This document shows, one piece after another, positions 25,668 to 34,775 of a stretch of 64,000 nt of DNA. The first letter of the stretch is position 1, and each line of letters opens with the position of its first letter. The notes below the pieces were generated by a model, which saw nothing but the letters and a program-made list of their open reading frames with translations, had not been told where the DNA came from and made no database searches. A program made the position numbers and the translations under genes. The stretch is from JBGTGG01 sp964398945 (lineage in GTDB: Bacteria; Bacteroidota; Bacteroidia; Cytophagales; Cyclobacteriaceae), in assembly GCA_964398945.1 (NCBI GenBank), contig CAYNOT010000013.1, positions 78,153 through 142,152 on the forward strand, written 5' to 3'.

Positions 25668-26153
25668 TTAGCAATTAATAAAACTTTTCTGCTCCCTCAA
25701 TTTTCCTTTATTGTTATAGAAAAACCAATCTCCACATTGTTTACCATCCTTCCAACCACCCAAGAACCTTATCTGTCCATTTTCATAAATACTTGTGGTA
25801 CATAAAAAATTTGAATCAACAGATATGACTCCTATCTTAGTTTGAAAGAATATTGGCTCACCCTGATACACCAATATGTTATCTATCACTTTAAAATCAA
25901 GACTGTTAAAAGAAACATTATCGATTAATCTAAGTGAATTATTCTCAATTTCAATTTTTCCCTCAGAAAAGTTACTTGTTGTTACTATATCACCAAATAT
26001 TTCTACAATCGAAATTCGATAATAATCCCCACGCACTATTTCTAATATTATTAAGTCATTTGATTCAGAAACATAATCACCGTATACATATACGCTTTCT
26101 CTGTTGCAGCTTACTATAAATAAAATAATTCCAATAGCTAATCTTTCCATCAT
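25668..26153 (-). CDS. Lipoprotein with a C-terminal MORN/YwqK-like repeat
   Basis: 161 residues. The N-terminus MMERLAIGIILFIVSCNRES is a lipoprotein signal with Cys at residue ~16. The C-terminus 'YENGQIRFLGGWKDGKQCGDWFFYNNKGKL' fits the YwqK/MORN repeat (YxxGxxxxxGxxxxGxxxGxWxxYxxxG). Proteins with such repeats include YwqK-type antitoxins of polymorphic-toxin systems, so an immunity role is possible. The stop lies 2 bp from repeat copy C, so the repeat abuts the coding end. Confidence 0.65.
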   Translation of the reverse strand: MMERLAIGIILFIVSCNRESVYVYGDYVSESNDLIILEIVRGDYYRISIVEIFGDIVTTSNFSEGKIEIENNSLRLIDNVSFNSLDFKVIDNILVYQGEPIFFQTKIGVISVDSNFLCTTSIYENGQIRFLGGWKDGKQCGDWFFYNNKGKLREQKSFINC

Positions 26154-26189
26154 TTATTAAAAGGGAATTCTAAAATAACCTTTGTAGTC

Positions 26190-26235
26190 TTTGGTGTTCT
26201 TCACCAACATACACACATCCCCGGTATCCTCTTAC
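26190..26235 (+). repeat. Dispersed repeat, truncated copy D
   Basis: Only the left terminal palindrome (TTGGTG-TTCTT-CACCAA) and the next ~25 bases up to CCCCGGTATCCTCTT remain, after which the sequence diverges. Confidence 0.75.
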
Positions 26236-26307
26236 AGGCCTGTACTAAACATAATAATTCGGACTATTATTCCAACCCTTCCCTTAAAAAAATTAAATTC
26301 AAAACCC

Positions 26308-27069
26308 CTAACGGTCCAACCACGCCTTGAATTCCTGTACGCGTTCGCGCGCCACTACAATATCTTTATCATCCGAACCTTTCAATGTCAATTTCAACCG
26401 GCTGTTTAAGTACGTAACGATATCGGTAAACGCTCCATCACTGATCAGGTACTTCCGGTTGATGCGGAAGAACCGGTCCACGTCCACCATTTCCTGAATT
26501 TGCTCCAAGGTATAATCGAGGATTACATTCCGGTTTTCTGTGGTAAAGCAAAAGGTAGCTTTGTCGCGGCTATAAAAATAAAGGATGTCCTCAACCGAAA
26601 TCGTCTTCAGGTGCTCCCCTATTTTCACTACAAACCTTGACTTGGTTTTCCTGGTCAAGGATTGCAATGCATGTTGGATATTCCCAAGCACCGCAGAAGT
26701 ATCGGGTTTCGAAAAGCCGAGCTTCTTGAACTTGTTCAACATCGATTGAATATCGTCCGGATCGACAGGTTTTAGAATGTAGTCGATGCTGTTGACTTTG
26801 AAAGCCTTTATTGCATACTCGTCATACGCTGTGGTAAAAACGATGGGGCAATCAATTTGTGTGTGTTCAAATATTGTGAAGCTCAAACCATCACCGAGTT
26901 GAATATCCATCAGCACCAAATCGGGATGAGGATTTCCGTTAAACCACGCGACCGCATTTTTGATTGAATCGATTTTATCGACCACTTCAATGGATGCATC
27001 CACTTGCTGCAATATTTTTTGCAACCGGGTGGCCGCTAATGGTTCATCTTCAATGATCAATACCTTCAT
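26308..27069 (-). CDS. LytTR-family response regulator
   Basis: 253 residues. The receiver domain (~1-120) has EDEP, the phospho-acceptor Asp in LVLMDIQLGDGLSF (~55), TTAYDEY and the Lys in YILKPVDPDD. The LytTR DNA-binding domain (~150-250) runs from FVVKIGEHLKTISVEDILYF to RVQEFKAWLDR. It overlaps the upstream sensor kinase gene by 4 bp and is its obvious partner. LytTR regulators bind direct repeats near promoters. The targets here are unknown, though the TPR-like and TonB-receptor genes lie just upstream. A decayed copy of its tail is found at 22364. Confidence 0.93.
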   Translation of the reverse strand: MKVLIIEDEPLAATRLQKILQQVDASIEVVDKIDSIKNAVAWFNGNPHPDLVLMDIQLGDGLSFTIFEHTQIDCPIVFTTAYDEYAIKAFKVNSIDYILKPVDPDDIQSMLNKFKKLGFSKPDTSAVLGNIQHALQSLTRKTKSRFVVKIGEHLKTISVEDILYFYSRDKATFCFTTENRNVILDYTLEQIQEMVDVDRFFRINRKYLISDGAFTDIVTYLNSRLKLTLKGSDDKDIVVARERVQEFKAWLDR

Positions 27070-28091
27070 TTCAATCCACTTTGTACCAGGGGCAGCCGGA
27101 CCCGGAATTGTGTTTCGGTTTTCTCGATTACCACTTTATCATCGCTCAGAAAAGAATACCGGTTGATAATGTTTTCCAATCCCATTCCTTTGGGTTCCTC
27201 CATTGAAACATCTTTCGGTTGGAGGCTGTTTTCGACCACTATGGATTTCCCATCAGCATAAAGCTTGATTTCGAGCGGCATTTCTTTTGAAATCACATTG
27301 TGTTTGATCGCATTCTCAAACAACATCTGTACAGAGAGTGGGGCAACATGCGTGGATAAACCATTGAGGTCAACATGTGTTATCAGATTGTTCTCAAAAC
27401 GGATGTGTTGCAAAAACAAATAGGAATCCAAAAATTTCAGCTCGTCTTCCAGTGGTACAATTTCCTTATCGCGCGTATCCAGTACATACCGGTATACTTC
27501 TGAAAGCTGTTTAATGAATTTGGCTGCTTTGTCCTGGTCTTCATAAACCAAATTGGTAAGCGCATTTAAACTATTGAAAAGAAAATGTGGGTTTACCTGG
27601 CTTTTAAGATTATCATATTGCGCTTTGATGTTTTCTTTCTCAAGTCGTTCACTTTTTAATACGGCCTGTTTCCAATTGAGAAAAAACTCACGCCCGTGAA
27701 GGAAAAGGGAAATGATAAGGGTAATTACCAACGCTACCCCCACCATGATATCCACATCATCGCCAAAGCGGACAATCGTAAACCTTTCAAAAAGGAAAAC
27801 CAAAAAATATACGATGCCCACACTATACAACACTGTGCAGATCATACCGACCACAAACCTTTTGACAGGTGCCTGGATCCAGGATATGTAATGATCGATA
27901 ATATGACTTAACAGGTCATTTCCTTTCCATAAAAAAATCCACATGCTGGCTGTGTACAAAGAAACACTGATGAATACCGATGTCCTACTTTTAACGGTGT
28001 TGGAAAAAACCAAGGTCATAATAACCCCAACCACAATCAACAACAAAATATCCCTCGCTTGTTTGAGCCAAAATTTCTGTTGCTGATCCAT
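27066..28091 (-). CDS. LytS-like sensor histidine kinase
   Basis: 341 residues. Four TM helices fill ~10-145. The dimerisation and phosphoacceptor region LKSQVNPHFLFNSLNAL (~180-196) has the expected His, and the N-box LFENAIKHN (~258) and GMGLENIINRY (~308) complete the ATPase. It is a full-length, apparently intact LytS/YehU-type kinase without a recognisable ligand domain. Its stop overlaps the start of the LytTR partner. Confidence 0.92.
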   Translation of the reverse strand: MDQQQKFWLKQARDILLLIVVGVIMTLVFSNTVKSRTSVFISVSLYTASMWIFLWKGNDLLSHIIDHYISWIQAPVKRFVVGMICTVLYSVGIVYFLVFLFERFTIVRFGDDVDIMVGVALVITLIISLFLHGREFFLNWKQAVLKSERLEKENIKAQYDNLKSQVNPHFLFNSLNALTNLVYEDQDKAAKFIKQLSEVYRYVLDTRDKEIVPLEDELKFLDSYLFLQHIRFENNLITHVDLNGLSTHVAPLSVQMLFENAIKHNVISKEMPLEIKLYADGKSIVVENSLQPKDVSMEEPKGMGLENIINRYSFLSDDKVVIEKTETQFRVRLPLVQSGLK

Positions 28092-28125
28092 GGCGGGAAT
28101 TTAGTGGTTCTATTTTAATTTGAAA

Positions 28126-28782
28126 TTATTTTTTACAAGCCCCTTCCATTTGCACGGTCATGTCTTTTCCCCAGACGGGTGCCAAGGGGTTTTCGCTTGT
28201 AAATGTTTCAAACTTAGCAATTGCTGCTGTATTTGTTGCACACGCTTCATCCGTGCCCGAACCAAAAAATTTAGCGGTCCCAAATTGCATTTGTGAAAGC
28301 AACGCCAAAGCCCTTGGGTTTTCCGGGTTCAATTTTACGGCTTTACTGAATTCCTGAAAAGCCATGCCTGAATATTGCTGTCCTCTTGATGCCGGGTCCA
28401 CGGTAACCCGGATCATGTGCACAAAACCGATCAGCGCTACAATCTCCGATTCGTTTGGCTTTACTGCTGCTGCCTTTTGAGCGGATGCAAGTGCTTTGTC
28501 CAGCAATGCATCTTTCTTTGCACCATCCTGCTCCTGTATGGCTGTAATTAAAGTACCATATCCGGCATAGTAAAACGGTTCCCATTTGTCGGTTTCTTTT
28601 TGGGCAATGCGTTCAAATCCATTGACAGCAGATTGAAAATCTTCGGGGCTTTTTGCATTGTTTAATTGCTCAATGTTTTTCTTCATGACCGCTATATATT
28701 TATCGTCATTGGCATGAACAGTACTTGCAATTAATGCTAAAAGCAGAGCTAACAACACAGGGATAAAATTTAAATTTTTCAT
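28126..28782 (-). CDS. Secreted TPR-like protein
   Basis: From the ATG at 28782 it is 218 residues with a signal peptide (MKNLNFIPVLLALLLALIASTVHA). The upstream in-frame extension overlaps the TonB-receptor gene and has no signal peptide. The mature part is helical with TPR-like pieces such as 'AFQEFSKAVKLNPENPRALA'. It lies 25 bp downstream of the TonB-dependent receptor and is probably made with it. A periplasmic scaffolding role is possible, but no reaction can be named. Confidence 0.8.
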   Translation of the reverse strand: MKNLNFIPVLLALLLALIASTVHANDDKYIAVMKKNIEQLNNAKSPEDFQSAVNGFERIAQKETDKWEPFYYAGYGTLITAIQEQDGAKKDALLDKALASAQKAAAVKPNESEIVALIGFVHMIRVTVDPASRGQQYSGMAFQEFSKAVKLNPENPRALALLSQMQFGTAKFFGSGTDEACATNTAAIAKFETFTSENPLAPVWGKDMTVQMEGACKK

Positions 28783-28807
28783 AATGGTAATTGTTTTGTT
28801 TAGTGGA

Positions 28808-30946
28808 TTATAGAGTTGGTAATTGATTCGTGGTTTTATTTTTGGATAAAGTGATGAACACACCGAGAAACAAAAACCGTTTTGCCTGTTGTGTGATCGG
28901 GCGGCTTGCATAGAAACCATCCTGGTCAGGGGCTATACTATATTGATAGCCAAAAATATTGTCGCGGCCCAATAGGTTTGTGCATGACAAATGAACGATG
29001 ATGTACGGCTTTGGCAAATAACTGATGTTGGCGCTTAAATCTTGATACGAAGGTGTCCTTCCGCCATTGAACCCGGTCGTGTTCGGATCATTGTACGTGC
29101 GTGGCGAAGAAAAAGAATAGGTCAATCCCAGTTGCGATTTTAACCTGGTAAAGAAATGCTTGTACACCGCTGAGAAATTATGACGGGAGGCAAAATTTGG
29201 AGTGGAGGAAACCGGAAAGTCCAGATAGTTACGCTCCGTGTCGAGGTACGAATAGGAAATCCAGTAGTCAACGTTTTTTAGCGACCTGTTATCGCGCCAG
29301 AACAATTCAAAACCTTTCGCAAACCCATCCCCGGTATTTTCCAATGTGTTGGGATCAGCGTTTACATATTTTACCAAATCAAAGTAGCGTTTGTAATATG
29401 TCTCTACACGGAACGTGCGGTTGTTGTTGATAAACTGATAATTGGCAATGAAGTGCTCGGCTTGTTCTGATTGCAATTGCTGATCCAAAACAAAATATTT
29501 ATTTAAAGGCGTTTGGCGAAAGCGTCCGTATGCCATCGACACTTGTCCGTTTTTTCCGGTCATGTACCCCAACGAAACCCGCGGATCAACGTTCAGCGTT
29601 TCCATTATTGAATTGTGTTCAACCCGAACACCCACACGTGTTACAAATTTTGAGCTGGCATAAAAATCCGTTTCCATAAAACCAGCCGTGATCAATTCCG
29701 CAAAACCGTTGGCGGCATCACCAACCTGCTGATCAAAATCCAGGTTTAAAATTTCAACACCTGCTTTCAATTCGATATGTTCGTTGATGGAACCACTGAC
29801 TACTGTTTTTGCATGCAGGCCACGTTCTGTAGTCACTCCTGAATAAGTATTGTCAATCCGTTCATCGTTTTCCGAAACAGTATAGGAAAGGCCCGTCCGG
29901 ATACTCCAGTTTTCATTGAGCGCCCCCTGGTACAATCCGTTGAGGTGTGTGTAGTTATTGGTAAGGCCATATAAAAACTTGTTGTCGTGGTTGCCAATTT
30001 CATGTTCATATAAAGCATAGTTTGAATGGTTGATATTGCCATAAAATTTTACCATTCCGGTTTTGCCCACCGATTGACGAACCGCGCCACTTGCACTGAT
30101 CGAAGTTGGCGCTGTTGCCCAATCCAATTCCTGTTTGATCAAATCAAAGTATGGACGGATATTGGTGTACTGGATTTTTGCCCCGGCAGAACCACCCTCC
30201 CACGCCTGGGTATGCGCAACATCTGCACCCACCGATAGCAACCCGATGTCCGTGCGGTTTTCTTCCTCCTTATCTTTTGAATCCAATGCCAACACGGATG
30301 ACAACGCCTGGCCATACTCGGCAGAGTATCCTCCCGTGCTGAAGCTTGTCCCTTTGAACATGAAGGGAAGGAACCTTCCGCGCGAAGGCGTGTTTGGAGC
30401 GGCAGGACTATAGGCATCCAGCACCACATTGCCATCAATAAACGTCCGGGTTTCATTGCCATCACCACCACGTACAAAAAGCCGTCCGCTCTCCCCTACT
30501 TTTTGTGTTCCCGGCAAGGTGTTCAGCGCCCCGGCAATATCGGCAGTGGCACCCGCAGTAGTGGCAATGTCGAGTGCTTTGAAAACTGTTCTGCGCGATT
30601 CATCACTGGCGGTAAACGATCCCGCGGTAATGGTAACGGTATTCAATTGGTTAATGGATTCCTGCAATTCAATGGTTACTGAGATGGCATTTCCATTTGC
30701 TGAAATTGTTTTTTGAAATTCCTTGTAGCCCACAAACGTTACGACCAAAATTTGTTCGCCCTTTTCATCAGAAACAAATTCGAATTTTCCTGTGGCATCG
30801 GTGGTGGTGCCATCGTACGTATCGCGCAGGAAAACATTGGCACCGGGAACAGGCTCACCTTGCTTATCAGTTACTGTGCCTGAAATTTTGGTTTGGCCGT
30901 TTGTGAGAAACGGAATGATCATCAATAGGTAGTAAAGTCTTATCAT
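28808..30946 (-). CDS. TonB-dependent receptor
   Basis: The ATG at 30946 gives 712 residues and a signal peptide (MIRLYYLLMIIPFLTNG). The longer frame only adds non-signal residues. The carboxypeptidase-regulatory-like domain occupies ~18-100 (ISGTVTDKQGEPVPGANVFL), the plug ~115-225 (LNTLPGTQKVGESGRLFVRG, FIDGNVVLDAYSP), then the barrel follows. The last recognisable strand (RFLFLGVFITLSK) is followed by a short tail. It is on the small side for the family. The substrate is unknown. It is followed by the TPR-like gene and then the LytS/LytTR pair, all on the minus strand. Confidence 0.92.
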   Translation of the reverse strand: MIRLYYLLMIIPFLTNGQTKISGTVTDKQGEPVPGANVFLRDTYDGTTTDATGKFEFVSDEKGEQILVVTFVGYKEFQKTISANGNAISVTIELQESINQLNTVTITAGSFTASDESRRTVFKALDIATTAGATADIAGALNTLPGTQKVGESGRLFVRGGDGNETRTFIDGNVVLDAYSPAAPNTPSRGRFLPFMFKGTSFSTGGYSAEYGQALSSVLALDSKDKEEENRTDIGLLSVGADVAHTQAWEGGSAGAKIQYTNIRPYFDLIKQELDWATAPTSISASGAVRQSVGKTGMVKFYGNINHSNYALYEHEIGNHDNKFLYGLTNNYTHLNGLYQGALNENWSIRTGLSYTVSENDERIDNTYSGVTTERGLHAKTVVSGSINEHIELKAGVEILNLDFDQQVGDAANGFAELITAGFMETDFYASSKFVTRVGVRVEHNSIMETLNVDPRVSLGYMTGKNGQVSMAYGRFRQTPLNKYFVLDQQLQSEQAEHFIANYQFINNNRTFRVETYYKRYFDLVKYVNADPNTLENTGDGFAKGFELFWRDNRSLKNVDYWISYSYLDTERNYLDFPVSSTPNFASRHNFSAVYKHFFTRLKSQLGLTYSFSSPRTYNDPNTTGFNGGRTPSYQDLSANISYLPKPYIIVHLSCTNLLGRDNIFGYQYSIAPDQDGFYASRPITQQAKRFLFLGVFITLSKNKTTNQLPTL

Positions 30947-31175
30947 AAAAATTGGGGTCGTTCCCGTATTCGATGGCAAGATGTGGTGCTGATGGGGTAT
31001 TCTATAATTCGGGTTACCCAACTGTAGTATAGCACGGATGGAGTGTACTAACCCATGGATGAGCTCCCTGTACACGGATATAACCGTGAAGGGGCCTCAC
31101 ACCCTGTAAGGCGTTAAACAGATCGTGGATTTTGTAGCGCTATCAAAAAAAAGTTAACTTCGCACCGTGATTGGC

Positions 31176-31553
31176 ATGATCAGAAATTTTTCATTTTCAA
31201 AAATCCTATGGGGATTAATGGGATTATACTTGCTCAACATCAGTGTTGACGCTACAGACCCAAACGCTGACCATCTCCCGGAAGATTTGTCAATCAATGA
31301 CCAGGAAAGCATTATTGAAATTGTACTTGAACAAATTTTAGGCTTTGAAGACGCCATCAAAGAGTATGATGACCACGACCCGGAAGACCATAACAAAAAG
31401 TCGAATGTTAAAGTGGATTTTTTTTCACAGTATGCCCTGGATTCGCCCATTAAAGAACCCGTCTTCAAAAGAAAGAAAAAGAAATACTACGACTACCCCA
31501 TTTCTTTAGCCAAGGGTTTTGAAAGCCCCAAGACTACCCCTCCAAAAATCTGA
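31176..31553 (+). CDS. Uncharacterised small exported or membrane-anchored protein
   Basis: The ATG at 31176 gives 125 residues; a GTG 9 bases earlier is possible. The N-terminus has one hydrophobic segment (ILWGLMGLYLLNISVDA) that could be a signal peptide. The mature part is acidic (EDAIKEYDDHDPEDHNKK) and then basic (KRKKKKYYDY). No domain is recognised. A near-consensus -7 box (TAACTTCG) lies about 12 bp upstream of the GTG. It precedes the barrel-like gene on the same strand by about 75 bp and may be functionally linked to it. Confidence 0.65.
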   Translation: MIRNFSFSKILWGLMGLYLLNISVDATDPNADHLPEDLSINDQESIIEIVLEQILGFEDAIKEYDDHDPEDHNKKSNVKVDFFSQYALDSPIKEPVFKRKKKKYYDYPISLAKGFESPKTTPPKI

Positions 31554-31627
31554 TTTGTTTTTTAAGCATAACCGATTCCTATACCCAAGAGGTATAGGGT
31601 TTTCTTGTTATCCAAACAAATTAAAAA

Positions 31628-32497
31628 ATGAACATCAGAAAAAAATTGATACCAATCGTTGCACTGGCGTTGGTATCGTCAACCTACACAGTTGCACAAA
31701 TTACCAATTCCGAAAAGGACAGTTTGTACATTCAGGAAATAGAAGACCATAAAGAACCCTACAAAGTCTTACATGCCGAGCCACTCTACATTGACCTGAT
31801 CCGCGACCTCGGTGCAAGGAAAGGCGAAAAAGAGTGGAACCTGGGGTTCGGGCTGACTGACAAATTAAAATTTGACTCGTATGAAGCCCTTCTGGAATAC
31901 GAATGGGCACCTATCGACCGGTTGGGATTGGAAGTAGAATTGCCCTTTACTTTTTACTCACCTGTAAACGGAACGGAGAGAGACTCCATTCCTTCCAACC
32001 TATTGAACAGTTTGAAAGTTGCAGCGCAATGGTCATTTTTTGTAAGTGAAGCATGGGCTACTTCAATGGCGCTCGGATATATCAATGAATTTGTGCTCTC
32101 AGACTTTAGAAATTTTGGAAGCCCCTTGGTCAAAGGCAATGTTTACAATCCATTTTTTGTAGTAGCAAAGCGGTGGGGAAACAATTACCATTCCATGATC
32201 TATACCGGGCCAATGATTGAACAGGACTTTAAAACAAAAAAAATACATGGAACTTACGACATCAATGCAAGTGCGCATTATATGATTTCAGGTACAAGGA
32301 ATTTTATTGGTATTGAGTTCAATATGACTTTCGCGAAGCATGACTTTGATATGACCATGCGTCCACAGATGCGGTTGGAAATTACGAACAATTTATTGAT
32401 TGGAATAGTAGCAGGGATTCCCGTAAGCAGGGAAAACGAAAGATTGAGTTCGTTTGTTAGGTTGATTTGGGAACCCGAGCACAAGAAAAAAAACTGA
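31628..32497 (+). CDS. Predicted outer-membrane protein, HAEP-type orphan
   Basis: 289 residues with a signal peptide (MNIRKKLIPIVALALVSSTYTVAQ). A conserved-looking block VLHAEPLYIDLIRDLGARKG (~45-65) is followed by alternating beta-strands (LEYEWAPIDRLGLEVELPFTF written here as LEYEWAPIDRLG and LEVELPFTF; FIGIEFNMTFAK; MRLEITNNLLIGIVAGIPV), which suggests a beta-barrel. I know similar proteins as conserved hypotheticals of Cytophagales, with no function. It follows the small protein gene at 31176. Confidence 0.7.
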   Translation: MNIRKKLIPIVALALVSSTYTVAQITNSEKDSLYIQEIEDHKEPYKVLHAEPLYIDLIRDLGARKGEKEWNLGFGLTDKLKFDSYEALLEYEWAPIDRLGLEVELPFTFYSPVNGTERDSIPSNLLNSLKVAAQWSFFVSEAWATSMALGYINEFVLSDFRNFGSPLVKGNVYNPFFVVAKRWGNNYHSMIYTGPMIEQDFKTKKIHGTYDINASAHYMISGTRNFIGIEFNMTFAKHDFDMTMRPQMRLEITNNLLIGIVAGIPVSRENERLSSFVRLIWEPEHKKKN

Positions 32498-32506
32498 CAA
32501 CCCATA

Positions 32507-32549
32507 AAACATACCTAAGCTAAAATTTAAGGAGTACCTTTTTATAGCG
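32507..32549 (+). repeat. 43-bp dispersed repeat, copy 1
   Basis: AAACATACCTAAGCTAAAAT and the following 23 bases (AAGGAGTACCTTTTTATAGC) match 49450-49492 in the same orientation with only about four or five differences. It lies between convergent genes. Confidence 0.8.
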
Positions 32550-32607
32550 GGTATTTTTGCGTGGCCTGCCCATTTGAAATATCTGATACCAGCTATTTCC
32601 CATATCC

Positions 32608-33846
32608 TTACGCTTCAATTTTCTGCAATCGTTTTAACAATGGAGGATGGCTATAATGGAAGAATACATATAACGGGTGTGGATATAAATTGCTCAAGCT
32701 ATCAACAGAAAGTTTTTTCAATGCTGCGCTAAGTGCGGTTCCATTATAATTGTCTTTTGCATAGGCATCTGCTTCAAATTCATTTTTACGACTGAGCATA
32801 CTCATAAACAAACCGGTAATACCTGAGATTGGTGAAAAGAGGATCGTAAAAGCGATCAGGTTTAAATGAATGGCTTGCACCGTTCCACCCAACGCCAACG
32901 AAACATTTTCATTGAATATCATCAGGGACAATACATACAGTGTGAATACAATCTGAACAACCGACAATACATAGCCCCAAATGATGTGCCTCTTTTTAAA
33001 GTGGCCAACTTCATGGGCCAACACGGCCACCAACTCCTCGGTGGTATGATTTGCGATCAACGTATCATACAATACAATTTTCTTTTTCTTTCCAATACCG
33101 GAGAAAAAAGCGTTCGCCTTTTTCGAGCGTTTCGATCCGTCCAATACAAAAATATTATCCAGTGGGAAGTCGGTTTTTTTAGCAAAAATTTCAATCGCAG
33201 TTTTAAGGCCACCTTCTTCCAACGGGGTAAGTTTGTTGAACAGCGGCAGGATCAAAGAAGTGTAAAACATATTAACAAACAACACAAAAGCTGCTGCAAT
33301 CAATGAAAACCAAATCCAGAAACCACTCCCGATGGATTGTATCAAATAAATCAGCAAAGCGAGAAGTCCACCGCCAATTATGGCTCCCAACAAATAACCT
33401 TTCAGCTTATCCAACACAAAAATTTTTACAGTGGTTTTATTGAAACCGAATTTTTCTTCAATCACAAAGGTGGCATACCCTTGAAAGGGCAGGGAAATAA
33501 TATCCGAAGCAATCATGATGATGCCAAAAAAAACCAGCGCCAACAAAATCTGGTTTTCGATTATCGGGCGCAGCAAAGAATCAATCCAGCCAAATCCACC
33601 AAAAAGCAGCATTGCGAATGAAATAGCAAAACTAAACCCGGATGAGAAAAATGAAAACCGGGTTTGCTCCCGATGGTAATCCAATGATTTTAAATACTTG
33701 TCGCGATCATAGAAACCGGCAACCTCATCTGGTATCTCCCTTTTTTGAGCTTTCAAATTAAGGTAGTCCAGTACCTCCCCAAAAATATAGCTGACCGATA
33801 CAATAATTAAAATTATGGTGAGGATGGTTTCGGGAGTAAGCAACAT
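32608..33846 (-). CDS. Ste24-type M48 metallopeptidase
   Basis: 412 residues, an integral membrane zinc peptidase of the CAAX protease 1 family. An N-terminal Peptidase_M48_N region with several TM helices (~1-200) is followed by the catalytic part with AVLAHEVGHFKKRH (HExxH, ~275) and the third ligand region EFEADAYAKDNY (~350). 'DGSKRSKKANAFFSGIGKKK' is the usual Ste24 substrate-groove motif. Bacterial homologues probably act in membrane-protein quality control. It is divergent from the small membrane-protein operon at 33883. Confidence 0.93.
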   Translation of the reverse strand: MLLTPETILTIILIIVSVSYIFGEVLDYLNLKAQKREIPDEVAGFYDRDKYLKSLDYHREQTRFSFFSSGFSFAISFAMLLFGGFGWIDSLLRPIIENQILLALVFFGIIMIASDIISLPFQGYATFVIEEKFGFNKTTVKIFVLDKLKGYLLGAIIGGGLLALLIYLIQSIGSGFWIWFSLIAAAFVLFVNMFYTSLILPLFNKLTPLEEGGLKTAIEIFAKKTDFPLDNIFVLDGSKRSKKANAFFSGIGKKKKIVLYDTLIANHTTEELVAVLAHEVGHFKKRHIIWGYVLSVVQIVFTLYVLSLMIFNENVSLALGGTVQAIHLNLIAFTILFSPISGITGLFMSMLSRKNEFEADAYAKDNYNGTALSAALKKLSVDSLSNLYPHPLYVFFHYSHPPLLKRLQKIEA

Positions 33847-33859
33847 GCGTTTGGTTTAT

Positions 33860-33867
33860 TATCTTTG
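33860..33867 (+). promoter_or_regulatory. -7 box TATCTTTG
   Basis: TATCTTTG, a perfect match to TAnnTTTG, lies 15 bp before the ATG at 33883. This supports that start over the more upstream in-frame ATG at 33865, which overlaps the box. There is no good -33 box. Confidence 0.45.
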
Positions 33868-33882
33868 CAGCAATTTACTACT

Positions 33883-34374
33883 GTTATGCGATTAAGAAAG
33901 GAAATTTCAAAATGGAGTTTTAAAACATTCTTAAAATGGTTCGGGGGAATGTTTCTGTTCCTCAATATATTTTTTGCACTAGCCGGCTATGTTGATTACA
34001 AAGACCCTTTCAACAATCGGGAATTTTTATATCAATGGCTGACGATGGGGCTTTTTTATCCTCTCCTGCTCAGCGCTATTACAACAACGTCTTCCAGAAG
34101 CCTAACCATCACCTTGGGGGATTTCCAAACAATTCCCGACTTTCGTAAGAAATTATTATCCATCGCAACAGATGGTTTTGCCATTATCAAAGATGAACCT
34201 ACCCTCACCGAGCTAAAACCAACTTCCTGGTTCTATAAAATTTTCTATTCATGGAACGGGTCAGAAAACATTACCATCCGATGGACAGATGAGGAAGTTG
34301 TGATCCATGGCTCACAACGCAAAGTCTCAACGATTGAAGATTCCCTTACGTGGAACAAAATGTTTAAAGTTTAA
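33883..34374 (+). CDS. Uncharacterised two-TM membrane protein
   Basis: 163 residues from the ATG at 33883, placed by the -7 box. There are two TM helices (WFGGMFLFLNIFFALAG and FLYQWLTMGLFYPLLLSAI), then a soluble C-terminal domain (~75-163) ending IEDSLTWNKMFKV. No family is recognised. It starts a compact operon: the DUF2721 gene follows after 2 bp. Confidence 0.7.
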   Translation, partial: VMRLRKEISKWSFKTFLKWFGGMFLFLNIFFALAGYVDYKDPFNNREFLYQWLTMGLFYPLLLSAITTTSSRSLTITLGDFQTIPDFRKKLLSIATDGFAIIKDEPTLTELKPTSWFYKIFYSWNGSENITIRWTDEEVVIHGSQRKVSTIEDSLTWNKMFKV

Positions 34375-34376
34375 CC

Positions 34377-34775
34377 ATGCAAATTTCCATCAATACGCCC
34401 GCCCTTTTGTTTCCGGCCATTACGCTGTTGATGTTGGCGTACACCAATCGGTTTTTGGCATTGGCCACACTCATTCGAAACCTCAGCACGAAATGGAAAC
34501 AAATCCCGGAAGATCGTACAGTCATCCGTGAACAAATCAAAAATTTAAAAAGACGCCTGGTCCTGATCAAACAAATGCAGGCTTCCGGAATATTAAGTTT
34601 TTTCGTGTGTGTATTGAGTATGTTATTATTCTATCTGGAATATGAGGTATGGGCAGTACTTGCTTTTGGATTAAGTTTACTGCTGTTGCTCTTGTCGCTT
34701 GCACTTTCGTTGAATGAAATTTTTATTTCCACGCGGGCGCTGGAAATTGAATTGAAAGGAATGGAGGAAACATGA
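34377..34775 (+). CDS. DUF2721 family membrane protein
   Basis: 132 residues. TM helices at ~8-28 and two more at ~70-118 enclose a basic amphipathic loop (NLKRRLVLIKQMQASG). The order and the 'ALLFPAITLLMLAYTNRFLALA' opening (split as ALLFPAITLLM and LAYTNRFLALA) match DUF2721, a family of unknown function. Its stop overlaps the start of the next, truncated reading frame (ATGA at 34772), so the operon originally continued. Confidence 0.85.
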   Translation: MQISINTPALLFPAITLLMLAYTNRFLALATLIRNLSTKWKQIPEDRTVIREQIKNLKRRLVLIKQMQASGILSFFVCVLSMLLFYLEYEVWAVLAFGLSLLLLLLSLALSLNEIFISTRALEIELKGMEET

